From contig NW_003314297.1 of assembly GCF_000143415.4 (NCBI RefSeq), positions 1,291,388 through 1,355,387 of the forward strand: 64,000 nucleotides of DNA, written 5' to 3'. Below are positions 45,402-59,489 of the stretch, one piece after another. Under the pieces are notes generated by a model. That model was not told where the DNA came from and ran no database searches. It was given only the letters and a program-made list of their open reading frames with translations. This DNA comes from Selaginella moellendorffii (lineage: Eukaryota > Streptophyta > Lycopodiopsida > Selaginellales > Selaginellaceae). A program made the translations under genes and the position numbers. How positions within the stretch are numbered: the first letter of the stretch is position 1; each line of letters opens with the position of its first letter.

Positions 45402-46640
45402 CATAGTCTCCGTTGGGGGAGAGCTCGTTTCCGTTTTCTCAGAGATTTGAGCTCGTTGTTTGCTGATACAAGCTTTGCCTGTGTTGAAAGCACCTCCATT
45501 GCAACAAAGAAAAGGAACTCGCAAGATTTTGTCATCGTTGTAGTTGGGATCATTCAAAACTTTGTCGAGGGCGTCTGGTGTCGCTGTTTTTCTGCCAACT
45601 CCTGAAAAGAGCTTGCAAGAGACAGGGTAAATCAACAGGAATAGCGTAGCACTGATATTTCCTGAGCAATTCTTTCGCTCATGAGGGGAGGTGGTGTTCA
45701 CTAGGACCTGCATGTACTCGAGCTTGAGCAGTGCTTTCCCGTGCTTCCCTGCGCGGCATATTGTTCCAATCAATAGACCATTTTGAAAGGAACTTAGATC
45801 TCTACCTGACTCGGTAGCTAAAGCTCGCTTTGGTTCCTATACATCGTTTGCCAAGTTCATGGAGAAAGAGGACAAAGAAACCAGATGTGAACGACTTACT
45901 TGGAGCTTGGCTCGCAATTTGGAGACCTTTGTTGACATGTGTTCTTTCTCGGCTTCTAGTTTGTGGACGTTTTCTCGCAAAGAGACCACGTCTTTGTCCG
46001 TCTGCGCTTCCTGGAGGCTTTGCAGCCGGCAATAGTTGGCCTTGAAATGGTCCCTCAGAGCTCCGCATTGCACTTGCAAGATGTTGCAGCCCTCGTCCAA
46101 GAGAAGCTCTCCAGGAATCTCCACTTCACTTAGAAAGTGTGACAAGTATACGTGCTTCTTAAACACCACAATCTAGAAAACAATAGCCAAGCAGCCATCA
46201 GTAAAGTATGAGAAAGGAAGAAAACAAAACTCACTTTGCACTACTGTTTAGATGAAAAATGACCTGAGGAAGCAGCCATGAGAGCAAAGGATAAATCACG
46301 TCTCTGCTCCCGGAAGATAGACCTTGACGAAATGATATCCTGCATTAGGGGAGCTATTGAATCCAAGCGAAAAGAGTAGAAAAAAATATTTCCTTCTTAT
46401 GCATCCATGTTGGGGAAATAATATGAGCGCAAGAGCTCCATCATGCAAGCAGTGGACGCCTCTAGCCCATTGCTCTCCAACCATTTCTACTGGAAGAAGA
46501 ATGAATCAATAGGCATTTAGATGGATGAGTTACCTGGCTGGGACTGATGTAGCTCAAAACGCGGACAAGTAGCTGCCGCAGCTGCTGGGCTCTTTTGGCT
46601 GCTCAAGAAAAGAAACAAAAAAAGAATAATCTAGCAGTGA
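45402..46640 (-). pseudogene. IFT81 pseudogene, main part
   Basis: Copy of IFT81 exons 9 (part) back to exon 2. Recognisable pieces: ANNELKSL at about 45450, ALDKVLNDPNYND near 45560, GKHGKALLKLEYMQVLVN near 45730, the long coiled-coil exon (45897-46172, KKHVYLSHFLSEVEIPGE intact) and the HWLL-like exon near 46280. Exon 6 is partly deleted, exon 8 has a frameshift (ctggtgtcgc), exon 7 lost bases, and exon 1 is missing. It cannot encode IFT81. Adjacent to the intact LepA gene on the same strand, mirroring the order in the left block. Confidence 0.85.
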
Positions 46641-46849
46641 TTCGAGATGAGTATTTGCAAGAGCCCTAATTCCATAAAACTGGCGCCAAACGCTGTTTAA
46701 AGTTCTTTAGAAAGAGCTTATTGCAGAGATTGCGGCAAAATACTGTCTCCCCAGAAGATTAGTCCGCTAGATTGCACGCTTGTGTAGGCCATTTCTGGCT
46801 TTAATTCGAGAGAAACACTCGAGTACCTTGTTCTTTGTACCTCTTACAA

Positions 46850-49800
46850 TTAAACCACATCTTTCTCAAGCCTTAACACTGCCATGAACGCGTCTTGGGG
46901 AACCTCCACTCTTCCCACCGATTTCATTCGTTTCTTGCCTTCGGCCTGCATCGAACAAGTGAGTTGTGTATCAAGTGGCTTATCTGCTTACTTGTTTCTT
47001 CAACAGCTTCTTCTTCCTCGTTATGTCTCCTCCTGCAGCATTGGAAGATTTTGAGAGCTGTACAAAGAGCTGAAAAGAGAGCACAGACCGTAGCACTTGG
47101 CCAGCACGTCTTTGCGCATGGCTGAGATTTGTTCACTGGCAATGACTCTAGACCCAAGGCACGCCTGTAGAGAGATCTCAGGTTGGTGTTTTTGTAGAAT
47201 ACGGAAAATGAAAGAGGTGACACCTGAATTGGTATTTTGAAGAGCTGGCGGGGAATCAAACTTTTGAGTTTCTCCGTCAGAGCCCGTCCTATGGTGTACG
47301 CCTGTCGAAGCGGAGAGATTAAGTTGCTATGCTGAGTAGAAACAGTGAACAAATACCTTATCTTTGTGAACGATTGCCGATAGCGGCTCCACAGGCTCCC
47401 CATTGATTCTTATGTCAAGTTTGACAAGATCACTCACGCGATATCTGCATGATTAAACGTATGATTCAGTACCAGCCTACGAAGAGCTTTTGATCTACCC
47501 GGTAATGGAGTACTCCATGCTCGCATAGCCCTTGCTACGTGACTTCAATTGATCAAAGAAATCTCCAACCATCTACCAAAAGGTTAAACGGCATTCAAGC
47601 AGAAGCAAATGCTTGAGAGTACTGTACCTCAGCCAGAGGAAGATCATAAACAACACAGGCACGGTTTTCAGTGATATAATTCATCTCTCTGAATTCTCCA
47701 CGCCTTTCTTGTGCGAGCTCCATCAGAGTGCCAATGTACTCTTTCGGTGTTATCAGATCAATCTGGATCTTAAAAGTGTAAACTTTTGCAAAAGCCATAT
47801 ACAATTGTGCCCACCTTCACATAAGGCTCCGAAATACATTTGCGATTTTCAGGGAGTTCCGAAGGATTCGAGCATTCAACCTAGCAATCAAGATATCATC
47901 ACGGTTTTACCAAGAAAAACGGTACTTACAGTTTCTCCGTCAAGCCGTTCAATTTTGTACACAACACTTGGTGCGGTTGTAATCAAATTTAAATTGTACT
48001 CCCTTTCAAGTCTTTCCTGTAAGCGTTTCATGCCAGCTTAAGAAAAGAATGAAAATGCGCCAATTATTACCTGTACTATTTCCATGTGCAAAAGGCCAAG
48101 AAATCCACATCGAAATCCAAATCCCATTGCACTCGAACTTTCCGGTTCAAACTGCAGAATTCTAGATACAATGGCATCAGTGTTTAATAGGTGGCGACTT
48201 AGCATCGAGGCCATACTCTTAAAGCAGCATCATTTAGCTGCAATTTCCCCAGTGCTTCTCTTAACTCGGGAAACCTGTTGAAACAGGACGAGTTCAGGTA
48301 TTTCATTAGTGCAACAAGTAGACTTACTGATCTGCATCAATAGGAAAGAGTCCACAGAAAACCATTGGAGTTGCCTGCTGATATCCAGGAAGCGCCTTTT
48401 CAGCTTTTCTGGAAGAACTTGTAATGGTATCTCCAACCCTTGCATCAGCGACTGAGCGAATTGACGCCGCAAGATACCCCACCTTTACAAAGAAACATCG
48501 TCAAGACAAAATGTGTTTTGAAGTTGCGTACCTCTCCTGCGTACAGCTGCTGCACGGGCATTTGTGAAGGCGACAATACTCCGATTTCATCAACCTGGTA
48601 TTCCTGCATGCCAAATACACGTTCCGAGCAGCTGCATATGAGAAAAATACCCACCTTTCCACTAGCCATAAATTTTACTGATTCTCCTCGACGCAAGCTC
48701 CCATCTACGACTCTAAAGTACACGATGACGCCGCGGTAGGGATCGTAGTAACTGCAAAAAAATGTAGTGTTACACAGCGTGCGAAGGAGAAAAACCATTT
48801 TCAACCTGTCAAAAATGAGAGCTCTAAGAGGGTCAGCGGTTGTATCCTTCGGCGGGGGAATTTTTTTCACGACCGCTTCTAAAATTTCATAAATACCTAT
48901 CCCTTCCTGAGTAAGGCCAAAAACATGCTCGAAGAAACTTACAAGAACGGAAAAAGGTTACCTTTGCCGAGCACAAAATTGCGTCTGTACAATCTAAGCC
49001 TACTATCTGAAAATCCAAATTTAGCCACAAATCAAGCTATGAACCTGACCTCTTCGATCTCCTGGCGAACGCGGTCGGGATCAGCTCCAGGAAGATCTAT
49101 CTTGTTTAAAACCTGCAATACAGCGAATTGGTTTGCTGCATTGAACACAAGAGCGCAACTGCTATACTCACAGGTATTATCTCCAAATTGTTTTCGAGGG
49201 CTAGATACACATTTGCGAGAGTCTGAGCTTCCACCCCCTGCAAGAAGTGTTCGCATAAAGCGCTAGAAGAAACATAGAATCAAAGCAAACACTTACTTGA
49301 GAGGCATCCACAACTAAAAGTGCTCCTTCGCAAGCAGCTAGTGACCTCGAGACCTTCACAAATGGAAGAGTCACACGAAAACAACAAAACCAAAAGATCA
49401 ATACCTCGTAAGAAAAATCGACGTGACCGGGAGTGTCTATGAGATTGAGGCAGTATGGCAAAGAGTCCTCGCTAATATATCGCATTCTTGCTGTCTGTAA
49501 GTCTCCTTCCAGATTAAAGACACGAAACTAGAGATTCTATGAAGAAACTGACCTGGAGCTTGATAGTAATCCCTCGTTCTCTCTCGAGATCCATATTATC
49601 CAAGAACTGTTCCTTCATGTCTCGAACCTCCACGGTTCCAGTCAGCTGCAAGAGCTTGTCCGCCAGGGTCGATTTGCCATGGTCGATGTGCGCGATTATG
49701 GAGAAATTTCGGATTTGCGGCACTGGAACCTGCGTGGCCAACACCAGAGAATCGATCCAAGAGCCGCATTCTTCCCAAATATCTCACCTTGTCGAGACGA

Positions 49801-49955
49801 TCGCGCCCAGTCCGGATTGCCGGAGAGCTGCTCGGACTGCTCGTCACGGCTGCCGCAATCACGCTGAATCTCTCACGCAGTGGCGCCGCATTGGCGCTGC
49901 TGGCGCCGCTCCATGGAGACAAGAAGGCGCTGTGCAGTGGCGCCACTACCGCCAT
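46850..49955 (-). CDS. Chloroplast elongation factor 4 (LepA) GTPase
   Basis: Translational GTPase that back-translocates stalled ribosomes; plastid form. Twenty-two exons from 49788-49955 to 46850-46945 give 656 aa. Others: 49553-49729, 49405-49494, 49297-49353, 49172-49237, 49050-49112, 48962-49006, 48806-48906, 48655-48751, 48532-48603, 48328-48482, 48217-48274, 48071-48151, 47930-48016, 47821-47880, 47628-47768, 47499-47572, 47357-47444, 47224-47301, 47089-47164, 46992-47032. Exon 1 is a Ser/Ala-rich transit peptide. GTPase motifs: [11 protein letters not shown] (G1), RERGITIK (G2), DTPGHVDF (G3), [10 protein letters not shown] (G4), CSAKEG (G5). The LepA-specific end has [14 protein letters not shown] and [18 protein letters not shown] broken copy lies at 32702-34345. 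Divergent from the kinase gene at 50506. Confidence 0.93.
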
Positions 49956-50505
49956 AGCCACACAACGCAAAAACCTCAGATATTACGACGTGGCGGATGA
50001 CTCAGCACAACGTGCTTACGTGTCCTTGCTCCAATAGGCGCATGTCTCTAGGGCCACTTTGCCCTAATTTCTGGGATGGCGAGAGCACTGCATTGCCAGG
50101 TTTGTGAGACAGAATCTAGGAATCGCAGCGTTTCTGGAGGGCGCTGCTATGGCGCCTTCGACAAATCGAGCAAACCGAGCTTACGCGTGTTGGATGGATT
50201 GTCCAGAACGGGCAGTCGCGGTGCCCAGCGATGGCCTGACAGTGTGGAAAGATGGATAAGGAGTGTTGTAGGCAATGTGAGCAGCAGAGCTCGGCTGCGG
50301 GGGCATACTGGGCTCGTCTTTTCGTGGCGAATGCCGAGAGAAGGCCTTTAGTGCAAGCACTCGTAGATCATTCCAAGCAAAGCAGTGCCGATAAAAAGGA
50401 AGAACGGGAGAAAGAGAAGGAAAGATCACGAGAGAAGTGAAGAACTGGTTTCTCTCGGTGTTTCTTCTTCTTCTACTATAGCATTAGCTTCTCAGCTTTA
50501 CAAGG
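49956..50505. promoter_or_regulatory. Divergent promoter region between LepA and tandem nucleotide kinase
   Basis: 550 bp between two start codons. Open frames inside (for example 50076-50351) have no recognisable content. A TGACTCA-like site (gatgactcagc, about 49997) and a tacgtgtcc ACGT core near 50016 are candidate bZIP sites; no experimental meaning can be given. Confidence 0.4.
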
Positions 50506-52610
<2,105 letters not shown>

Positions 52611-54060
52611 ATAGATAGAAATTTGTAAATCTCCCAATTTTGATGGTTTTCTTAGGTTGTTGCACGTCATCCACAAGCTAATGCACGATTGCCATGCTTT
52701 AGTTTACTCCAATTCAACGAGTTAATTTAATCCAGGGAGAGATATTTTCAATAACAATGGATACTATAATCTCATCCTTTAACTAGCACTTGCCTAGTAT
52801 ATGCTACCCAGTTAGCAAAATACTGTTTTGATTGTTATACTTTTGTTATATTAAAAAATAAATTAGAATAGTATAAAAAAAATTGTATTCCACTTTAAAA
52901 GAAGAATTAAGGGAATTGTGCCCAGCAAATGCTAAGTGAATATAAAAATCAATTCTTGTAAACTTGATAATATAAATATTTAGAACAAAATATATTCCTA
53001 GGCATAAGTAAGAATAAATATTCATTAATAAAATATTAGATATAAATTATTATTTTGAAATATGAATATATTTGGAAAAATACCCAACCCAGAAAAATTA
53101 AAAATTAAATTTCTATTATTAGTAGTATGCCGATCTCTTTGATGGGAGTATTCATTTTTGCATTGACTATGATAATATGTTAAATGTAAATTATATTTTT
53201 ACTTGGAATATAAAACAATAAATTTATATTAATATATTACTACCCAGATCCAGTCAAGAAAATAATTACTAACAAAATATTTTGTAAATACATATGCTAT
53301 AGAAACTGTAATTCCATAGTATTATGTACTAATAAACTATATTTACAGTTAGGAAAAATATTCTAAAATATTATTGCTTAATCAAATACTACACAATCAA
53401 ATACTACACAATCAAATACAGCTATTATTGCAAGATCTCACTCCTTTGTTTTTGCAAAAGCACATGCCATAGCTCACAAAACCTTAAATCAAGGGAAAGA
53501 GATTCACATATGAGCTTGAATCACAACTTGAAGGCATTATTAGTTAGGCTTGTTATCATCCCAAACACTCTTCATTAAATCTTAGAACTTACCCTCTCAC
53601 TTTCAGAGGGTTTTTATTGCAAAAGGTTGAGTGTTAATGCTAGTTAACACTTTGCATATGACATGTTGCTAGCAAATGCTAGATAAGTACAAAAATCAAT
53701 AATTTTATACAATTTTTTCCTTCTGATATCTCTACATACACACACATAATACTATACAACATAGACCATATATTTAGAATATTAATATATTCCCAAAGTG
53801 AGAAAAGAAGAATTAGTAGGTAAATATTATTGATAAAGATAATATATACAAAGTACTCTTGGGAATATGAATATATTTAGAATATTAAAATTTTAAGAAA
53901 CTTAATACCCAACCCAGAGAAAAGTAAAATAAAAATTGCTAAGAATAGTTTTTTAATAGTTATTAGATTATAAATATTTTTAGTACACTCCCAGAAAAAT
54001 AAAGCAAATGAAGAATTACTAAAAAATAATTGTTTTTACTTGGGATACAAATAAATTTAG
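52611..54060. other. Strongly AT-rich intergenic with internal repeats
   Basis: No gene. Motifs recur at a distance: agcaaatgcta...aaaatcaat near 52,925 and 53,670, and taatacccaacccagagaaa-type text near 53,085 and 53,910. A local duplication of about 0.75 kb, now decayed, is likely. Three copies of aatcaaata(c)tacac lie at about 53,380-53,420. Confidence 0.5.
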
Positions 54061-55079
54061 AATCTCTGCAAGTAATTGCTACAACGCAAAAACCTCAAAC
54101 ATCCAACAAATAAAAGACCAAACTGCTCACTGTTTGCATCTTGATGTCCTCTTCAACTAGAAGTATAAGCTGCTTGAGTTCTCTTACAAATGATTGGATG
54201 TCTTCAAGTTTCTTGTCTATCTCATAAACTACAGCCCAAACCAATCTGTGAACTTCTTCAGCAAGTTCATCCACTTGTTTTGCATGGAGAAGTTTCTCTT
54301 CTATCTTCACCAGATCCTATTCGAGCACTTTAGAAGATTTCCTGTCCTTTTGAAGGCACTTTGTATTCATATCTAGCAATTTTGAGACTTTCTCCAAAAG
54401 TGTTGCCTTGAAATAAAACTACAGCATAAGTATATGTTAGACCATCTTTAGCTTGGAAACAAAAGCTATTGTTGCCTTGAATTTCTCTTTCTCACTACCA
54501 GCACTCAAAAAATCTCAACTCATGTCTTGAGACATAATCACACACGGGTTTTCCACGTCAATCTACAAAGAAAAAAGGTGACAGTAGGAAAGTAGAAAAT
54601 TTTAAAAATACAATCTTAACTTACATTGAGATGGTCAATCATATTGCACAAATCCTGCTTGTTTGAAGAAAGTTTTTCACCTAGAATATACAATACAAAA
54701 GAAGTAAATCTCTCATATGATAGAAAACCAACCTTGGTGATTTTTCAAGACAAAAATTTTTCAGCAGTGATTCTCCATTGAATCACTATTGTCTTGCCAT
54801 ATAGATTTGGCTTATAAGCATTTGACCCGTCGTTTTTTAACTCTACCACTACCAAAGCAGACCTGGAATTGAAACAATGCTTGAAGAAAGTGCGGACAAA
54901 TCAATTAGATCTTGACACAAACTGTACCAGGACATGGCTGACACATGCCAATTCCAATGGTGTTGACACAGTGCCTCAGATTTGGATAGCGAATCGGCAG
55001 CAGTGGCAGGGGCTCTCTTGCCATTTTATAAACCCTAGAAAAACATTACAAAACAAAACCAATTCACTCGATAGACCAC
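54061..55079. other. Intergenic; weak coiled-coil-like frame, no supported gene
   Basis: A 71-aa minus-strand frame (54095-54310) has a heptad-like pattern (VDELAEEVHRLVWAVVYEIDKKLEDI), but I see no partner exons in phase and no family. It may be a gene relic. Confidence 0.35.
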
Positions 55080-55311
55080 AGGTGCAGTCACGGTCAGCAC
55101 ATTTGCATGCAACACGTGTTGTTGTGCCTTCCTCTCCCACCCGCCCCATGTAGTTTGGCCACCTCCTATTGGCTGGGAGCAAACATTAGTGCGATTATTC
55201 ACAAACACGTGGTTAAAAAAATAACCCCTTTATAGTTATCCCCCCCCCCGCCGATTGGACAGCTACAATTGGCTGGATCCGGTGGCCTAGAAAGTTCAAC
55301 AACTCCTCCTC
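55080..55311 (+). repeat. CCAAT/G-box repeat, copy 1
   Basis: About 230 bp shared with 56806-57026. It contains cctattggctggg (inverted CCAAT), cacgtgg (G-box core), taacccctttatagtta, and cagctacaattggctggatcc. A poly-C run lies at about 55,238. It looks like a promoter or terminal part of an unidentified repeat family. Confidence 0.65.
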
Positions 55312-55816
55312 AGGGGAAGCAATCAGATTCCATATGCCAAGGTCTAGAATGCTATATAATTTGTGCTTAGCTAAAAAATCCCATTACAAACCCATAACCA
55401 AAAAAAAAAAACATTCTAAAATTGAGTAGTACCTCCTACAATCCTATAGGGCACTTGGCTGAAAGTCTGTGTCTGAATGCCTAGATCTAGCCACAAAGAA
55501 GGTTTAAGAAGCAAAAAAACTAGGTGCCAATACTTGCTAAAATAACAAAGGGACTTTGAAAATGTAACAGTTATTTGAAGTCTTCTTGCACACCTATTCC
55601 TCAAGCTATAAAGCACTATATTGGAATAGACTAAGTACCCAAAGCACTAAGTTGTGTAGGGCACTCAGATCCTGGAAAAAAAGTGGATCTTGAATGAAGC
55701 AATTGATTAATTTTGGGTTAATCATAGCCATTGGCCCAAAGCTCTGCTTAATTTTTGCCACATCATTAGGCACATGCAAAACTCACAATAGCTTTTTTGC
55801 TCGACAGGATAGACAA

Positions 55817-55930
55817 TAAGTGCAGTCATGGTCAACACTTTGCATGCAACACATGTCACAACACCTTCCTCTTTTGCCCATGCAATTTGGCTGCCTCCCA
55901 ATCCAGCAAACATCAACACTCCCTCCATCA
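55817..55930 (+). repeat. CCAAT/G-box repeat, partial copy 2
   Basis: Matches the first ~110 bp of the repeat (gtgcagtcatggtcaacact, ttgcatgcaacacatgt, ccttcctctt). It diverges just before the CCAAT and G-box portion. Confidence 0.55.
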
Positions 55931-56805
55931 AAGCCCCATTCTCTGGTTGGACGCACGATCCCACCTAACCTTTTTGCGCCGCAAGCCCAAGGGTGGCGGG
56001 ACTGGGAAATGCCCCTCATCTTTCTTCTATGAGATGCAGCTCTTGTGGCTCACCACGCAATCGTTGAATTTGTCCACCACCTTGTTTCTCAAACATGTCT
56101 CTACATTTTATCTGAAAGTATTTGTGAATCGATTGATCCAAAAGAAGTTTTACACAAAATCTTGAGACTTATCTAGCACTTGGTCTCCTTAGATTGATTG
56201 TTACAAGTTCGCAAGCATGAAGGATCTGCAATGCATCAAGCAAGCTCCAATCTAGAGAGAGAGAAAAGAAAACACTCATCTTTCTTGAAGGACAAAAGAG
56301 AAGAATAAAATTACCAACATTCTTTCAGGAGAGAGGAGCATGTCTTGAGAGCATCAGCCTCAAATGTGGGAGTTGTGAGCAAAATCACACCAACAAAAAC
56401 CATAGCTATGTGTGTTCTCTAGTTCAAATGTTTTCCTAGCAAAAATTCTCTCTTCTCAATGGATTTCTTGATGACCACATTGCTTCCTGAAAAACTCCTA
56501 GCGATCCTAGGAGATGATCTTGAGAAGTATAACCTGGTTATAGTTTTTCTTTCTACAGCCCTCTTGCTCGAGCAATGCTACTGTAGGGCAAGCTTAGTAC
56601 CTGGAGGAGTGCAAAATGCACTTACATTCATTGTCAAAACGGATAAAAGAAATAGAGAGAAAGATACTTGGTCACCACATCTAAAACTTTTCCGAACTGT
56701 CACACTATCATGAAATCCAGCACCTACCTGAAGATCTTAAACATCTCCACACCGAAGACTCTGTTGCCATGGCCAATGAACACTGCGTTCCGGATGCCCA
56801 GATGA

Positions 56806-57026
56806 TGAGTGTAGTCACAGTCAATACATTTACATATGACACATGTTGCAGTGCCTTCCTCTCCTGCCCCACGCAGCTTGGCCGCCTCCCATTGGCTGGG
56901 AACAAACATCAGCGCGATTATTTGCAAACACGTGGTTAAAGAAATAACCCCTTTATAGTTACCCCCCATCGGACAGTTGTGATTGGCTGGATCCGACAGC
57001 CCAGAAAGTTCGGCAACTCCTCCTTA
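56806..57026 (+). repeat. CCAAT/G-box repeat, copy 3
   Basis: Collinear with 55080-55311, including cctcccattggctggga, caaacacgtggttaaa, ataacccctttatagtta and ggctggatccg. Intervening DNA (55312-56805) has no supported gene. Confidence 0.65.
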
Positions 57027-57556
57027 TTGTGATAGATTGTTGCATCAATGAATGATTATGTAGAAGGCATTGTAATACTGGGAATTGTATCACTGCTTTC
57101 TCGAGAATTAAAGAATAACAAAAAGAATCTGAAAAAACACTTGAAATACCAATCTTTCATATAAAAGAAGATCAATATTATATATCCTGCATCAACTTAT
57201 CATGATTTTTGGTGATAATAATTTTTCTATTGATATGCATTTTTAAAGAAAAAGTATCACAAAAACAATGGAAATATCTAAGGATCAACAAATTATCTAA
57301 ATAAAAAATAATAAATAAATAAAAATTGTGCATGTTAATGCTTGGTTTGCTTAATCTTATTTATTAACTCAATTAATCAAATGGAAGTTTATAATTTTAA
57401 ACATATTTATAATTTATAAACACAATATTAATCTTATTGAATATCAACCATTAGATGGTAAAATATGCTAGAAAGTGTTTAGAAAAATTTATAAATTATA
57501 AATACAAATTAATCAATGAATAACAACCGTTAGATGGTAGAATATCCTAGAATATT

Positions 57557-57625
57557 CAAGCATATTCCAGGCATATTCATTACCATCTACAGATTTGCTT
57601 AAGCAAACCAATAAAAAACTTAAAG
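57557..57625. repeat. Palindrome-bearing dispersed repeat, copy 1
   Basis: Contains the 14-bp perfect palindrome TTTGCTTAAGCAAA (57594-57607), preceded by agcatattcc and accatctaca. Related to 60963-61030. Possibly the end of a short inverted-repeat element. Confidence 0.5.
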
Positions 57626-58188
57626 AGTGAATGAGAAGAAAAACAGGATAAAACATTTTATGGTCATTATCAATTGACAGGCATTCATAGAGAGAAAAAT
57701 TACAATCATTAACATCACATAACAAATTGTGTTTAATGAAATTTATAGGAGAAGTTTTTTCATCCTTTATAGTGAAACTTACTTTATCAATGGTTTTTTA
57801 TATTATTCAAACCTAAGTTTTTTTATCCCTAAAAAATATTCTTTTTTCTTAAATAAATGTCCAAATAATTTATATAATTGTTTTCCAACTGGTAGGCAAA
57901 TAAAATAAAATATAAGAACATGATTTTGGTATTAGTCATATCCCACCCACGCATTTATAAAATATGTTCTTATTTAAAATAATTTCAAGCGCAACAATCA
58001 TTTTAGATATTAAATGCTCCACCAACTTTTCTACTTTCAATTGTTTCTATTAAGGTTAACCTAAACCACATAACCACTCTGGACTTACGTGACTCCTAAA
58101 GTTGCCATGTCTACCTCTAAGAGCCATACATTCCTTTCAACGATGTTTATATTTTTCATGTTTCCTACCTACCCAATAAAGTCCTGGA
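57626..58188. other. AT-rich intergenic; no gene seen
   Basis: Low-complexity AT-rich DNA with no open frame of interest and no further repeat recognised. Confidence 0.5.
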
Positions 58189-58356
58189 CCACTTTGTGCT
58201 AAAACTAGAGGTTCGAATTTCACAGAAATTGGCCAGAAATTGTTCCGCATAAGACGAAATAGCCACTTTGTGCTAAAAGTAGAGGTTCGAACTTCACCAC
58301 AATAGTACTGGGCCAATTGCCGTGAAGTTAGAACCTCTACTTTTAACACAAAGTGT
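58189..58356. repeat. Three-copy 35-bp repeat, one inverted, upstream of terpene synthase
   Basis: Copies at 58189-58223 and 58263-58297 are direct (ccactttgtgctaaaa ... gaggttcgaa). A third at 58322-58356 is inverted with about three mismatches. The second and third could form a stem of about 35 bp around a 24-base loop. The set lies some 175 bp before the terpene synthase start codon. Confidence 0.85.
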
Positions 58357-58530
58357 ACTGGACGGAGTACATGTCCTCCAGCACTAAGACTTTGGAAGGA
58401 CCTCACCATCCAAACAACAGTCCGGCTACCTACGATATTATAAAGAGGAGGTCTGTGAAGATGGAAAGTTCAGGAAAATCCAGTGTCCATTTGCGAGTGC
58501 ATTTTGAGCTTGCTTGTTGTGTGGTTTCCA

Positions 58531-59489
58531 ATGGCTCCCTACGATTTCGTTCCAAATGTGCAGTGTTCGTTCCCTGTGAAGTGCCACCCTCTGTATTCTT
58601 TCATTCGTCCACGCTTGGAAGATTGGGCTGCAACTTTGGAGCCTGGGCATGGTGAAGGGAACCCCAAAAGTAGGAAATGCCTTGTTGCTGAGAAAAGAGT
58701 TCTAGCCACTTGCATGTTGATCCCTGTTGCTGATGATGCCAGAATTGAGAATATGTGCAAGCTTGCCTGTTGGTGCTTCCATGTTGATGATATCCTTGAC
58801 GACTTGCAGGGCCTGGGAGCTGACTCGGGAGGTGCCAAGAGGCTTGTTGATAGCTACCTTGGCATAATCCGTGCGTGGCAGATATGGAATTTCCACGGTT
58901 CTGTGATATGTGGAATGATCTGCGTGCAGATATGCCACTCAAGCAGTACCAGCGATTTGCCAACAGAGTGTCCGAGCTGTTGGAGGCAAGCGTGAATCAG
59001 GTGAAGCTAAGGAATCTGAAAACGGTGATGGGCTTGGAGGAGCTGCTGGCTCACCGTCGCGTGTTAGTTGGTGTATTTGTTATGGAAACTCTAATGGAGT
59101 ATGGCATGGGATTCGAACTCCAGGACGACGCCATTTCAAATCAGGACCTCCAAGAGGCTGAAAGTCTGGTTGCAGACCACGTAAGTTGTGTCAACGACTT
59201 GTTTTGCTTCCTGGTGGACAGTGCAACTGGCGATACTCAGTTCAATATCGTCCACACGATCATGTGCGGCAATTCGGATTCAAAGGGCTTTTCTTTCGAG
59301 TATGCAGCCGACAAAGTTCACAAACTGGTGCAGAGTATCGAGCATCGATTCAAGAAGCTGTGTGAGAATATCAGAAGATCAAGCTGCTACAATGGTGCAA
59401 TGGAGGCTTACCTGGAAGGCTTGTCTCATATTATATCCGGCAACCTTGAGTGGCACCGGCAGACAGGACGATACAAACTGGTATCTTGA
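58531..59489 (+). pseudogene. Microbial-type terpene synthase-like gene (MTPSL) with frameshift
   Basis: Class I terpene synthase of the microbial type found in non-seed plants; it would cyclise prenyl diphosphates to volatile terpenes. It starts MAPYDFVPNVQC and is intronless as read. DDILDD at residues 86-91 is the Mg-binding aspartate-rich motif. Between about 58,861 and 58,885 the frame changes (after SYLGIIR, resuming at ADMEFPRFCDMWNDLRADMP). This corresponds to loss of one base or gain of two, with no room for an intron. The second motif region reads VNDLFCFLVD, where the usual N/D-D-x-x-S/T-x-x-x-E pattern has Cys and Asp at its last two positions. The C-terminus has the family's SGNLEWHRQTGRY. 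Frameshift plus altered metal site suggest a pseudogene, unless the shift is a sequencing error. Confidence 0.8.

Noticed and set aside
49956-50040. Longer LepA N-terminus
   Set aside because: The extension upstream of 49955 needs a non-ATG start; the ATG at 49955 already gives a typical plastid transit peptide.
50076-50351. 91-aa plus-strand frame between LepA and the tandem kinase
   Set aside because: No recognisable domain; it sits in the divergent promoter and is not in phase with a usable splice site to the kinase gene.
58872-58882. Tiny intron (gtgcgtggcag) explaining the terpene synthase frame change
   Set aside because: Eleven bases are far too short to be spliced; a frameshift is the simpler reading.
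58531-59489. Bacterial contamination as source of the terpene synthase
   Set aside because: It lies between spliced plant genes and repeats within one contiguous sequence, and microbial-type terpene synthases are known in non-seed plants.
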